A stretch of DNA of 60,791 bases from SVTX01 sp964526505 (GTDB lineage Bacteria; Bacillota; Clostridia; Oscillospirales; CAG-272). This document shows, one piece after another, positions 23,443 to 32,739 of the stretch (within the stretch, counting starts at the first letter, position 1; the number at the start of each line of letters is the position of its first letter). The notes under the pieces were generated by a model, which was not told where the DNA came from, searched no databases, and saw nothing but the letters and a program-made list of their open reading frames with translations. The position numbers were made by a program, and so were the translations under genes. Location of the stretch: the NCBI GenBank assembly GCA_964526505.1, contig CAZGJC010000006.1:1-60791 (forward strand). Direction: 5' to 3'.

Positions 23443-24831
23443 ATGACGAATATAAACAATTCGGAAAATAACGTTACAACAGTACCGAGACGAATACTTG
23501 CCACATTGCTTTCGGGTATATCCGCAGGTGTCGTCCCGAGAGTAGGGGCACCGTATATAGCAATAGGCAGACAAGACGAAATATCCGCACTTCTCTCCGA
23601 CCTTGAACACGTCAACGACGGCGGAGGTGCTATGCGTTTCCTTATCGGACGTTACGGAAGCGGAAAAAGTTTTTTGATACAACTTATAAGAGGTTATGCC
23701 CTTGAAAGGGATTTTCTCACCGCCGACTGTGACCTTTCTCCCGAGCGTAGACTTTACGGTAGTAGCGGAAGCGGAGTCGCAACTTACCGTGAACTTATGA
23801 AAAACCTCGCCTCAAAAACCTCCCCCGACGGCGGTGCGTTGTCAAAAATCATTTCCAAGTGGGTCGGTAACCTGCGAAGAGGACTTATTGACAGCGGTGC
23901 GTCCCCCGACGACGCAAATTTTGAGCGTACACTTGACCGACTTGTATCAAGCGAACTTTCCGACCTTGAATCTCTTGTCGGCGGTTTTGACTTTTCCCGT
24001 GTCGTCACCGAATATTACAGAGCGAGCATATCCGATGACGGTTCAAAAGAAAAAATGAGTGCCTGTATACGTTGGTTGCGTGGTGAATTTGCAACCAAAA
24101 CAGAGGCAAAACAAGCACTCGGATTTTCGGTTTCCGTGATTATCGACGACGATAACTGGTACGACTTTTTAAAACTTTGGGCAGGTCTTGCCCGTAAAAT
24201 GGGATATCGTGGGCTTGTCGTATTCATCGACGAGTGCGTAAATCTCTATAAAATACCGCACAGAGTCAGCCGTGAAAACAATTACGAAAAAATTCTTTCG
24301 ATGTTCAACGACACCCTGCAAGGCCGTGCCGAGGGTCTTGATATAATTTTCGGCGGAACACCTCAGTTTTTGGAAGACACACGCCGTGGTCTTTTCAGTT
24401 ACGAGGCTTTGCGTTCTCGTCTGTGTGACAGCCGTTTCGCACTCGGCGAATTTAAAAATCTCATAGGACCCGTCATACGTCTCAAACGCCTTACCGACGA
24501 CGAATTGTTCGCACTTATAGAACGTGTAAGTTCTCTTTATTCCCAATATTATAATTGGGAGTGTACCCTTTCAACGGAAGATAAAGTGGAATTTTTGAAT
24601 ATATGCCTCTCTCGTGCAGGTGCCGACAGTATGATAACTCCTCGTGAGATGTTGCGTGACTATATGACTGTTCTTAATATTCTTATGCAAAACCCCGAGG
24701 CAAAATTTCACGACGTTGTTGGCAGTGCAGTCACACTTAAAACAATCGCAAATGATGACAATGACGGTGACGCCGTAGAAAAACAACCCGAAAACAAGCC
24801 AAAATATACGGCAAATGACATAGTATTTTAA
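23443..24831 (+). CDS. BrxD-like P-loop ATPase (DUF2791 family)
   Basis: 462 residues. Walker A GRYGSGKS is at 69-76, and Walker B VVFIDE at about 259-264 is followed by CVNLYKIPHRVSRENNYEKI. The text IIFGGTPQFLEDTRRGLFSY and LRSRL is typical of the BREX ATP-binding protein BrxD and DUF2791 proteins. BrxD is an AAA-like ATPase in type 2 BREX phage defence. Here the core BREX genes (pglX, pglZ, brxC) are missing. The ATG lies 2 bases after the TerB gene, so translation is coupled. Likely role: ATP-dependent remodelling or loading of the helicase partner. Confidence 0.85.
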   Translation: MTNINNSENNVTTVPRRILATLLSGISAGVVPRVGAPYIAIGRQDEISALLSDLEHVNDGGGAMRFLIGRYGSGKSFLIQLIRGYALERDFLTADCDLSPERRLYGSSGSGVATYRELMKNLASKTSPDGGALSKIISKWVGNLRRGLIDSGASPDDANFERTLDRLVSSELSDLESLVGGFDFSRVVTEYYRASISDDGSKEKMSACIRWLRGEFATKTEAKQALGFSVSVIIDDDNWYDFLKLWAGLARKMGYRGLVVFIDECVNLYKIPHRVSRENNYEKILSMFNDTLQGRAEGLDIIFGGTPQFLEDTRRGLFSYEALRSRLCDSRFALGEFKNLIGPVIRLKRLTDDELFALIERVSSLYSQYYNWECTLSTEDKVEFLNICLSRAGADSMITPREMLRDYMTVLNILMQNPEAKFHDVVGSAVTLKTIANDDNDGDAVEKQPENKPKYTANDIVF

Positions 24832-24856
24832 ACCGTGAAAAAGGAGCGAATATAAT

Positions 24857-27142
24857 ATGACCGACGCAAATTATATATTTGAAAGATTTCCCGATTTTAT
24901 TCGTGAATATATATATTCCCATTCATGGGACTCTTTGCGTGGCATACAGATAGTGGCGGCACACACAATATTCGAAACGTACAATAATCTCCTGCTCACC
25001 TCATCAACCGCAAGCGGAAAAACCGAGGCCGCATTTTTTCCGATATTGTCCGACCTTTATGAAAACAAACCTTCAAGCGTCGGGGTTCTGTATATCGCAC
25101 CCCTGAAAAGCCTTATCAACGACCAGTTCGAACGACTCTCCGAATTGCTTGAAATGACGGATATTCCACTTACGCATTGGCACGGCGACGTCGCTCAATC
25201 ACACAAAAAAAAGTTGCTTTCAAATCCACGTGGCATTTTGCAAATAACACCCGAATCACTGGAAGCGATGCTGATAAATCGTTCAAATGATATCCCTCGC
25301 ATTTTCGGAGATTTAAGATACGTGGTCATAGACGAAATACACACGCTTACCGGAACCGACCGTGGCAATCAAATAATATGCCAACTCTCCCGTATATCGA
25401 AACTTATAGGCTACCACCCGAGAAGAATAGGACTTTCCGCCACAGTCGGCGACCCGAAACTTTCCGCACAATGGTTAACGGGCGACAGCGGACGTAAAAC
25501 CGATATCCCCGTGCCACCGCAGGAAAAGACCCGTTGGAGACTCGGACTTGAACATTTTTATATCGACAATCCCGAACTTGCGGATAAATCGTCATCTCCC
25601 AACAGATACGAAACCGACAATAGCAATGTGGGAGATACGCCAAGCGAAAACAGCACTCAAAAAAAACATGCCATGCTCGACTCGGGATACGAATACGTGT
25701 ACGACTGCGTAAGAGATAAAAAATCTCTCGTTTTCTCAAACTCACGTGAAGAGACCGAGTACGTCTGTGCAACCTTGCGTCAGATAGCCAAAAAGCGTGG
25801 AGAGGACGACTCCAAAATTCTCATTCATCACGGCAATCTTTCGGCGTCCCTGCGTGAAGAATCCGAAATGAAAATGCGTAACGACAACGAATTTGCGGTA
25901 ACTTGTGCTACGGTAACAATGGAACTCGGCATTGATATAGGAAGACTCGAAAGAGTAGTTCAAATACAAGCCCCAAACACTGTATCAAGTTTGTTGCAAC
26001 GCATAGGACGTTCGGGCAGACGAGGACAGACGCCTGAGATGACGATGGTGTTCAGAGAAGAAGAAGCCCTCCCGAATACCCCGCTTCCGCAACTTATCCC
26101 ATGGGAATTGTTGCGTGCCATAGCAATAATCCAACTGTATATAGAAGAAAGGTTTATCGAACCACCGCAAAGAAAAAAATTACCGTACAGCCTGCTCTTT
26201 CACCAAACTCTAAGCACACTGGCACAAAGCGGAGAACTCACCGCCAAACGCTTGGCACAAAAAGTACTGACTCTTCCCCCGTTTGAGCAGATTTCGGAAG
26301 AATCATACAAAACTCTGCTTGTTTCCATGCTCAATAACGGATATCTTGAAATGACCGAAGAGCGTGGTATAATAATAGGTCTCACGGGTGAGAGATTGCT
26401 TAAAAGTTTTAAATTCTACGCCGTTTTCAAAGACAGCGAGGACTTTACGGTTCGTTGCGGTTCGGAAGAGATAGGCACCATAACCACGCCTCCGCCTGTC
26501 GGTGACAGGTTTGCACTTGCAGGCAGAGTATGGGAGGTCGAAGAAATAGACCCTCAGAGAAAACTTCTGTACGTTCATAAGGTTGACGGCAAAATGGAAA
26601 TATCGTGGCCCGGGGACTTCGGCGAAATTCATACCAAAATTTTGCGTAGAATGAGACAAGTACTCACAGAAGATACAATTTACCCGTATTTGAACGAAAA
26701 CGCAAAAAAACGGCTTATTCTGGCTCGTAGGACGGCTGAGGCGTCGGGTATGCTCTCCCGCTCTGTGGTTCACCTCGGTGGTTATACCTACTGTATGTTC
26801 CCGTGGCTCGGCACACGCTCATTCCGCACCCTGCGTAAATATATTCAAAAATATTCCCGTGATTACAATATATCCGAAATAGAATTTGAAGGGTGTTATT
26901 ACCTGACTTTCAAAATGGAAAACCTGTCCGAATTTGAATTTGTGTCGAGACTTACGCAATCCGTCGAAAATTTCGGCATCGACACGACCGCCCTCGTGGA
27001 AAGCGGAGAAATTCCGCTCTTTGAAAAATACGACACTTGTATCCCGCAAAATCTTTTGCGTGAAGCGTATGCAACCGATAAGTTGCGTTCCGACGAAGCC
27101 GAAGAGGCAGTGCGTGCGATATACGATGAATTTGCAAAATAA
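24857..27142 (+). CDS. Lhr-like superfamily 2 DEAD/DEAH-box helicase
   Basis: 761 residues with all core motifs: motif I TASGKTEA (51-58), motif II DEIH (about 159), motif III SAT in SATVGDP (about 194), and motif VI QRIGRSGRRG (about 381-390). After the two RecA-like domains comes an Lhr-type C-terminal region with a winged-helix part. It resembles the BrxHI helicase of BREX loci more than the long Lhr of about 1400 residues. GGAGCG precedes the ATG, 25 bases after the ATPase gene. It is expected to unwind or translocate on nucleic acid with the ATPase and TerB protein. A strong terminator follows. Confidence 0.88.
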   Translation: MTDANYIFERFPDFIREYIYSHSWDSLRGIQIVAAHTIFETYNNLLLTSSTASGKTEAAFFPILSDLYENKPSSVGVLYIAPLKSLINDQFERLSELLEMTDIPLTHWHGDVAQSHKKKLLSNPRGILQITPESLEAMLINRSNDIPRIFGDLRYVVIDEIHTLTGTDRGNQIICQLSRISKLIGYHPRRIGLSATVGDPKLSAQWLTGDSGRKTDIPVPPQEKTRWRLGLEHFYIDNPELADKSSSPNRYETDNSNVGDTPSENSTQKKHAMLDSGYEYVYDCVRDKKSLVFSNSREETEYVCATLRQIAKKRGEDDSKILIHHGNLSASLREESEMKMRNDNEFAVTCATVTMELGIDIGRLERVVQIQAPNTVSSLLQRIGRSGRRGQTPEMTMVFREEEALPNTPLPQLIPWELLRAIAIIQLYIEERFIEPPQRKKLPYSLLFHQTLSTLAQSGELTAKRLAQKVLTLPPFEQISEESYKTLLVSMLNNGYLEMTEERGIIIGLTGERLLKSFKFYAVFKDSEDFTVRCGSEEIGTITTPPPVGDRFALAGRVWEVEEIDPQRKLLYVHKVDGKMEISWPGDFGEIHTKILRRMRQVLTEDTIYPYLNENAKKRLILARRTAEASGMLSRSVVHLGGYTYCMFPWLGTRSFRTLRKYIQKYSRDYNISEIEFEGCYYLTFKMENLSEFEFVSRLTQSVENFGIDTTALVESGEIPLFEKYDTCIPQNLLREAYATDKLRSDEAEEAVRAIYDEFAK

Positions 27143-27176
27143 CGTCCCACCAATTTTCAAAATTCAATATAAAGCC

Positions 27177-27210
27177 AAAACTCCGCACGGTGACACCGTG
27201 CGGAGTTTTC
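27177..27210. terminator. Terminator after the helicase gene, likely bidirectional
   Basis: AAAACTCCGCACGGTG (27177-27192) and its complement (27194-27209) form a near-perfect stem ending in TTTT, with AAAA on the other side. It can also serve the convergent RNase Y transcript. A further perfect repeat TTACGGC/GCCGTAA lies at 27221-27237. The remainder of 27238-27321 shows nothing else. Confidence 0.85.
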
Positions 27211-27321
27211 TATATATTCTTTACGGCAACGCCGTAATAATTTTCCTCGGGATTGTATGTTAAAATATATATAATCCAAACGGAAAAATCTCAGATTTCC
27301 AAAGCTTTGAACGTAAAAGGA

Positions 27322-28860
27322 TTACTTTGCGTAATCAACCGCTCTGCTCTCTCTGATAAGATTTATCTTTATCTGACCGGGATACTTGACCTCAGCCTGA
27401 ATTTTAGCCGCCATTTCTCTTGCGACTATTTTCATACCCTCATCGTTTATCTCTTCGGGCTTGACCATTACTCTTATTTCACGTCCTGCCTGAATTGCAA
27501 ACGCCTTGTCAATTCCTTCAAAACTCTTTGCGATTTCTTCGAGTTTTTCAAGACGCTTGATGTAGTTTTCCATATCCTCACGTCTCGCACCGGGTCTTGC
27601 TGCGCTTATAGCGTCGGCAGCCTGAACGAGAACCGCAATAATGGTCTTGGGTTCCACGTCATTGTGGTGTGCTTCGATAGCGTGAACAACTTCACGGCTT
27701 TCCTTGTATTTCTTCGCCGCATTAACACCTATCTCAACGTGCGAACCTTCAACGTCGTGTGGGAATGCCTTACCTATGTCGTGCAAAAGTCCCGCACGTC
27801 TTGCAAGCGTTCCGTCAACTCCGAGTTCGTCCGCCATAATTCCGGCAAGGAACGCAACCTCAATGGAGTGTTGAAGAACGTTCTGACCGTAACTTGTTCT
27901 GTATTTAAGTCTTCCGAGAAGTCTTACAAGTTCGGAATTTATTCCGTGTATTCCGACTTCAAACGTAGCACGCTCGCCTGCCTGCTTTACGGATACGTCA
28001 ACTTCTCTCTGTGCCTTTTCAACCATTTCCTCAATTCTTGCGGGATGAATTCTTCCGTCGGAAATAAGTCTTTCAAGTGCTATTCTCGCAACCTCACGTC
28101 TTACGGGGTCAAATCCCGAAAGAGTAATTGTCTCGGGCGTGTCATCTATTATAAGTTCAACACCCGTCAGCGTTTCGAGTTTTTGGATGTTTCTTCCCTC
28201 ACGTCCGATAATTCTTCCCTTCATCTCTTCGCTGGGAAGTGCAACGCTGGAAACCGTCGCCTCTGAAACGTGATCGGAAGCATATCTCTGTATTGCAAGT
28301 GACAAAATGTTCTTTGCCTTTTCGTCCGCTTCTTCCTTGAACTGAGTTTCAAGTTCGTCTATTCTCTGTGCGAGTTCGTGTTTTACTTCGGACTCCACTT
28401 GCTCTATAAGTTCCTGCTTTGCCTCATCTGCGGTAACACCGGAAATCTCTTCGAGTTTCTTGCGTTGATTTTCAAGCACCTCTTTAATTTGCTCTTCCAA
28501 CGCTTCATTGTCCTTGATTTTCTTGTCAAGTTGATCGTTTTTCTTTTCAAGTGCTTCCGTCTTCTTGTCAAGATTTTCTTCTTTTTTGTTAATTCGGTTT
28601 TCGAGACGGCTGACCTCGCTTCGTCTCTCCTTCATTTCACGTTCAAAGTCGTTTCTCTGTGCCATAATGTCTTCTTTTGCGGAAATGAGAGCCTCTTTTT
28701 TCGCCGTTTCGCCGTCTTTTTTGGCTTCTGCCAATATTCTTGCGGCTTCTTCCTCGGCAGAGCCTATCTCGGCTTCACCGATGACTTTACGGAAAATAAC
28801 GCCCAGCACAAGACCGACAGCCAAAGCACCGACGCCTACCAATACATATAACCACCACAC
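27322..28860 (-). CDS. rny: Ribonuclease Y
   Basis: 512 residues, the usual size. RNase Y is the membrane-bound endoribonuclease that starts mRNA decay in Firmicutes. There is an N-terminal membrane anchor (residues about 1-24), a long coiled coil rich in E, K and A (30-200), a KH domain with IIGREGRNIQKLETLTGVEL, and an HD domain with LLHDIGKAFPHDVEGSHVEI holding the metal-binding HD pair near residue 358. The C-terminus is IRESRAVDYAK, typical. It is 40 bases downstream of the nucleotidase gene and may share its promoter, but its own promoter was not identified. Confidence 0.97.
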   Translation of the reverse strand: MWWLYVLVGVGALAVGLVLGVIFRKVIGEAEIGSAEEEAARILAEAKKDGETAKKEALISAKEDIMAQRNDFEREMKERRSEVSRLENRINKKEENLDKKTEALEKKNDQLDKKIKDNEALEEQIKEVLENQRKKLEEISGVTADEAKQELIEQVESEVKHELAQRIDELETQFKEEADEKAKNILSLAIQRYASDHVSEATVSSVALPSEEMKGRIIGREGRNIQKLETLTGVELIIDDTPETITLSGFDPVRREVARIALERLISDGRIHPARIEEMVEKAQREVDVSVKQAGERATFEVGIHGINSELVRLLGRLKYRTSYGQNVLQHSIEVAFLAGIMADELGVDGTLARRAGLLHDIGKAFPHDVEGSHVEIGVNAAKKYKESREVVHAIEAHHNDVEPKTIIAVLVQAADAISAARPGARREDMENYIKRLEKLEEIAKSFEGIDKAFAIQAGREIRVMVKPEEINDEGMKIVAREMAAKIQAEVKYPGQIKINLIRESRAVDYAK

Positions 28861-28900
28861 ACCTAAACACCTCCTTTTTCTATTTTAATCCATAATCATT

Positions 28901-30820
28901 TTAGAATATCGCCATTTTAAATACGATACTTCTTTTATTATACCTAAAAAGCGACTGTTTGTCAAGAGTTTTTTCCGCAATCTCAACAAACCGATACGGG
29001 CAAAACGCCACGGTTACGTATACTTCAACTGCCTCGTTTGCAACGTCGTCGTTCGCAAGCAAATTGCCGACTTTCATCGTCTGTAAAACCATATCGGTGG
29101 CAACCGTATCGTCAAAATTACCGTTTTGAATACACTCGCAAAGCAGGTCTCTCGGATATAAAACTTCTCCCTCATCATCATACATCGTGTCAACCACCGT
29201 AAGACGATTGGGACTGTAATCCGTATTGAATGAATCCGTAACAACGTAGTAAGTCTTATCAATACCGTCACCGCTCATTATCTCCTCAACGACAGCGTCG
29301 TCAACCACGTATATATAATCCGAATTGTTAAGGTATCTGGTTTTGAGATCGCTTCCCTTTATCGTGCAAAGGTGCATTTTGTTGTCAAAAGGAAACAGCG
29401 TCTGAATGTCTTTTACGGTAACGTTGCCGGCTGATAACGAGTACGGACTCCTTACTTTTATATATCCGCCCGCAAGAGCGATCTTGTACTCATTTCCCCA
29501 AACTTCAATTCCCTTGTCCCAATATGCATGTGCCATTGCATATTGGAGATAATTGCTGTTTCTTTTAGAACTGTTGTAGCCTATAACCTCGTCCGGATTT
29601 CCGATTTCATCAGCGTATTTTTCAATAAGGCTGTCTATGATGTCGTCTTTCGGATATGTGTTGTATTCGCCGACAGAGATGATTTTAACCGTCGTGCTGT
29701 GCGTATTTGTAAGAACGTTGTATTTTACCGTAGCCTCGGATATTCCGCTGTTGTAAGACCCTGCCTGAATATGCCATACCTGCCCGTCATTATCCGTGTA
29801 AGACTTGTGAGTATGTCCCTCGAAAACCACGTCTACGTATCCGCTTGACAGTTCGGTATTGTATCCGTTTGAAAATATACTGTCGTGAAGAGAATAAATG
29901 ATGTAATTTACTCCCTCCTCGTTGCGTAATCTTTCAGCCTCTGCCTTTACGAGACTTGTAAGTTCATCACCCACTTTAAAATACACGTCCTCGCACATAC
30001 TTGACGATATCGACGAATAACAATCTCCGATAGCACCTATAATTCCAACCTTAATACCGCCCACTTCGCATATTACCGACGCATCGCAGTAATACACACG
30101 CTCGTTCGTTTCTCTGTCATATACGTTTATGGCAAGAAACGGAAAATCAGCCAAACTCGAATTTTCACGAATTTTTTCCGTGGACCAGTCAAACTCATGA
30201 TTTCCGAGCGTCATGGAAACGCAATTTATGTAGTTCATCCACTCCGTGGCAAGTTTTCCCTTGGTGTTGTTCGACTCACTTCCGCCTTGCCACATATCTC
30301 CTTGCGAGAGAACAATAGCATTGGAATTTTTCTGTGCCGACAATAAATATGACGTCAGCGATGATACACCCACCGTCTTGCCAGCATCGACGTACGTTCC
30401 GTGAAGATCGTTTATCCCGTAGAACAATAACTCGACAATCAGATATCTTTTGCAGTCATCACAGTAGTTGTCACCGTCGGCATCGACGTGATCGCAAACG
30501 AAAATTTCAAAACATATATCGCAAACCCCATCGCCGTCGCAGTCAACGTGAGAGGCACAAATAACTCTCAAAATTTCTCCGCAACCGTCGCAAATGCCGT
30601 CATCGTCGGCGTCAAGGTGTACGTGTTCTTCTTCGTCGTCTGTAACTTCTTCCTCCTCGCTGTCAATTTCCGACTCAGATTCACTTACCTCAACCGTAAC
30701 GTTCTCTGTTGTGTCCGTATAACTCGGAACGACGTCTCCCGTATCGTTACAAGCAACACACAAAGCCACGCAAAGTGAAAAAACAAGCATTGCGATAATA
30801 TATTTTGTGATTTTCCTCAT
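28901..30820 (-). CDS. 5'-nucleotidase/metallophosphatase lipoprotein
   Basis: 639 residues from the ATG at 30820 (GGGAGA 8 bases upstream). Lipoprotein signal with lipobox LCVAC and Cys24, then an E-rich linker and about three CxxC repeats with acidic spacers (DADDDGICDGC, DCDGDGVCDICF, DADGDNYCDDC), resembling calcium-binding type-3 repeats. The metallophosphatase domain follows: GINDLHG, SQGDMWQGG, TLGNHEFDW and VFEGHTHKSY, all metal ligands of the family. The C-terminal 5'-nucleotidase domain comes after about residue 430. It probably hydrolyses nucleotides or other phosphoesters at the cell surface. Confidence 0.9.
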   Translation of the reverse strand: MRKITKYIIAMLVFSLCVALCVACNDTGDVVPSYTDTTENVTVEVSESESEIDSEEEEVTDDEEEHVHLDADDDGICDGCGEILRVICASHVDCDGDGVCDICFEIFVCDHVDADGDNYCDDCKRYLIVELLFYGINDLHGTYVDAGKTVGVSSLTSYLLSAQKNSNAIVLSQGDMWQGGSESNNTKGKLATEWMNYINCVSMTLGNHEFDWSTEKIRENSSLADFPFLAINVYDRETNERVYYCDASVICEVGGIKVGIIGAIGDCYSSISSSMCEDVYFKVGDELTSLVKAEAERLRNEEGVNYIIYSLHDSIFSNGYNTELSSGYVDVVFEGHTHKSYTDNDGQVWHIQAGSYNSGISEATVKYNVLTNTHSTTVKIISVGEYNTYPKDDIIDSLIEKYADEIGNPDEVIGYNSSKRNSNYLQYAMAHAYWDKGIEVWGNEYKIALAGGYIKVRSPYSLSAGNVTVKDIQTLFPFDNKMHLCTIKGSDLKTRYLNNSDYIYVVDDAVVEEIMSGDGIDKTYYVVTDSFNTDYSPNRLTVVDTMYDDEGEVLYPRDLLCECIQNGNFDDTVATDMVLQTMKVGNLLANDDVANEAVEVYVTVAFCPYRFVEIAEKTLDKQSLFRYNKRSIVFKMAIF

Positions 30821-30878
30821 ATCTTTTCTCCCATTTATAACTTTCAGACAGTGCAAAAACACAGTGCCGTCAAAGATT

Positions 30879-30907
30879 ATTATATCCCAATTAAAAAGTA
30901 TTGTCAA
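30879..30907 (-). promoter_or_regulatory. Sigma-A promoter of the nucleotidase gene
   Basis: Minus strand: TTGACA (complement of 30902-30907) and TATAAT (complement of 30879-30884), 17 bases apart; consensus. Confidence 0.88.
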
Positions 30908-30987
30908 GACACGTCATAAAGTACAACTCGTAATTTGCGAACGTTTGCGTGTACTTGACAGTATTTTACTTTTATCTTCCCAAATTG

Positions 30988-31016
30988 TTGACTTTTAAAT
31001 CAAAAAAGTATATAAT
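30988..31016 (+). promoter_or_regulatory. Sigma-A promoter of the deacetylase-ruvX operon
   Basis: TTGACT (30988-30993) and TATAAT (31011-31016) with 17 bases between, 33 bases before the first start codon. It is divergent from the nucleotidase promoter. Confidence 0.87.
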
Positions 31017-31048
31017 GAGTTGATAAACAAACTCAAAGGAGACTTGTT

Positions 31049-31903
31049 ATGATATTTATGAGATACCCGGGCGGACGCTCCAAAGCTCTCACGTTCAGTT
31101 ATGACGACGGCGTTCAGCAGGATAAAACGCTTATGGCGATATTTAATAAAAACGGACTTAAAGGCACGTTTAACGTAAACAGTTGCCATCTTATAGAAGA
31201 AGAAAGAGTATATCCGGAAGGTGCAACTCATCGCCCCATGGCTCGCCGTGAGGCAATCGAGGCATATAACGGTGAACTCGGCAAAAACCACGAAATCGCA
31301 ATTCATTGCCATTCTCACCCGTTCCTTGACCTTCTCAATCGTACCATTGCAACCTATGAAGTCGTCAAGGACCGTGAACTTCTCGAACAATATTTCGGTC
31401 GTATAATAAGAGGCTGTGCATACCCTATGGGAACGTATAACGATATGACCGTTGAAGTCCTCAAAAGTGCGGGTATAGCATATGCAAGAACCGCAGGTTC
31501 ATCGGGTAACTTTGTTGTTCCGAGCGATAATTGGCTCAGTTTTAAAGGTACCTGCCACCATAACGACCCTAAACTTTTCGAATACCTTGAAAAATTCCTC
31601 TCGGATGAAATAGACTTTTGGAACAGAACCTACCTTTTCTACGTGTGGGGACACGCATATGAATTCGAACAGGATAATAACTGGGACAGAATAGAGAAAT
31701 TCTGCGAACTTGCAGGCGGTCACGAAGATAAAGTTTGGTACGCAACGAATATAGAAATATACGACTACGTTCAAGCCTATAATTCCCTTCAATTCTCAAT
31801 GAACGGTACTACCGTAAAAAATCCGTCTTGCTTGCCCGTATGGTTTGACGCCGACGGACTTATCGTCTGCGTGGAACCCGGTCAAACGGTCAAATACAGA
31901 TAA
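31049..31903 (+). CDS. Polysaccharide deacetylase-family protein
   Basis: 284 residues without a signal peptide. The NodB-type N-terminus is clear: SKALTFSYDDGVQQDKTLMA carries the Asp pair of motif 1, and AIHCHSHPFLDLL carries the metal-binding histidines of motif 2. RGCAYPMGTYNDMTVEVLKS is the later motif. The family removes acetyl groups from sugars using a metal ion. The lack of a signal suggests a cytoplasmic or non-classical role, perhaps on a small sugar derivative. AAAGGAGA lies upstream of the ATG. It heads an operon ending with ruvX and a membrane protein. Confidence 0.88.
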   Translation: MIFMRYPGGRSKALTFSYDDGVQQDKTLMAIFNKNGLKGTFNVNSCHLIEEERVYPEGATHRPMARREAIEAYNGELGKNHEIAIHCHSHPFLDLLNRTIATYEVVKDRELLEQYFGRIIRGCAYPMGTYNDMTVEVLKSAGIAYARTAGSSGNFVVPSDNWLSFKGTCHHNDPKLFEYLEKFLSDEIDFWNRTYLFYVWGHAYEFEQDNNWDRIEKFCELAGGHEDKVWYATNIEIYDYVQAYNSLQFSMNGTTVKNPSCLPVWFDADGLIVCVEPGQTVKYR

Positions 31904-31904
31904 T

Positions 31905-32234
31905 ATGGAACAAAAACGATTTTCAAAAAACGATAACGGCTTTGTATGTGCAAACTGCGGTCGTGACGTTTTGCCTCTCGGCTATACTTCACGTAACCAT
32001 TGCCCTTTTTGCCTGTGGTCATTGCACCTTGATATAAACCCCGGTGACCGAGCGTGCGAATGTCAAGGTAAAATGAAACCCGTAAAAGTGGAAATCGACC
32101 CTAAAAAAGGATACGTTATCGTTCATAAATGCCAAAAATGCGGGGCAATCAAGCGTAATCGCTCAGCCACAGAAGCCACCGAACAGCCCGATAACCTCAA
32201 TCTTCTTATTGAACTTACGACGGCTCAAATATGA
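31905..32234 (+). CDS. RNHCP domain protein
   Basis: 109 residues from the ATG at 31905, one base after the upstream stop codon. It has the motif TSRNHCPFCLWSLHLDINPG that names the RNHCP family, plus further cysteine pairs: CANC, CEC and CQKC. These should form one or two zinc ribbons. The start MEQKRFSKNDNGFVCANCG is typical. Function of the family is unknown; nucleic acid binding is a reasonable guess from the zinc ribbons. Its 3' end overlaps the next gene by 4 bases. Confidence 0.87.
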   Translation: MEQKRFSKNDNGFVCANCGRDVLPLGYTSRNHCPFCLWSLHLDINPGDRACECQGKMKPVKVEIDPKKGYVIVHKCQKCGAIKRNRSATEATEQPDNLNLLIELTTAQI

Positions 32235-32719
32235 AAACCCGACTTTCCGTCTGCTTGCTGATTGTTTTGTGTGCAACGCTTGTCTCCTGCTCGCAAAACA
32301 ACGTCAGTTTGCATAAACACGAGTATTCCTCATCGAAAATTGCAGTGCAACCCACGTGTACAAACACGGGAAAACTTGTAAGTTATTGCAGTTGCGGTTT
32401 TGCACTTGAAACCGAAATATCGCCACTCGGTCACGCTTATACCGTAAAGGGCGAAGTAGTGCCTCCCACTTGCACGGAATACGGAATATCCGTCTCATCT
32501 TGTAAACTTTGCGGAGACGAAAAATACGAGCGTGAAAGTAAATCCGCTCACACACCTGGATATGAGTTTACGATATCCGAAACTCACCACGCCAAAATCT
32601 GTACAATTTGCGGTCAGTTGACCGAACGCCGTGAACACGTGTTTCTCGGCGATACGTGTATCGAATGTAACCTGACCAAACAAGCCATATCGGAATCAAG
32701 TACAGAAACGGGCGAATAA
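32231..32719 (+). CDS. Small Cys/His-repeat lipoprotein
   Basis: 162 residues, ATGA overlap with the RNHCP gene. Signal peptide with lipobox TLVSC, Cys20. The mature part repeats a unit of about 35 residues: PTCTNTGKLVSYCSCG then LGHAY, PTCTEYGISVSSCKLCG, and HHAKICTICGQL then CIEC. This motif also occurs in the 943-residue lipoprotein at 18613. The cysteine pairs may bind metal or form disulfides outside the cell. Function unknown. Confidence 0.78.
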   Translation: MKTRLSVCLLIVLCATLVSCSQNNVSLHKHEYSSSKIAVQPTCTNTGKLVSYCSCGFALETEISPLGHAYTVKGEVVPPTCTEYGISVSSCKLCGDEKYERESKSAHTPGYEFTISETHHAKICTICGQLTERREHVFLGDTCIECNLTKQAISESSTETGE

Positions 32720-32739
32720 TAAATTTGAAAGAGTACTGT

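Noticed and set aside
21640..27209. Complete BREX system
   Set aside because: Only BrxD-like and Lhr-like genes are present. pglX, pglZ, brxA, brxB and brxC homologues are not in the flanking genes.
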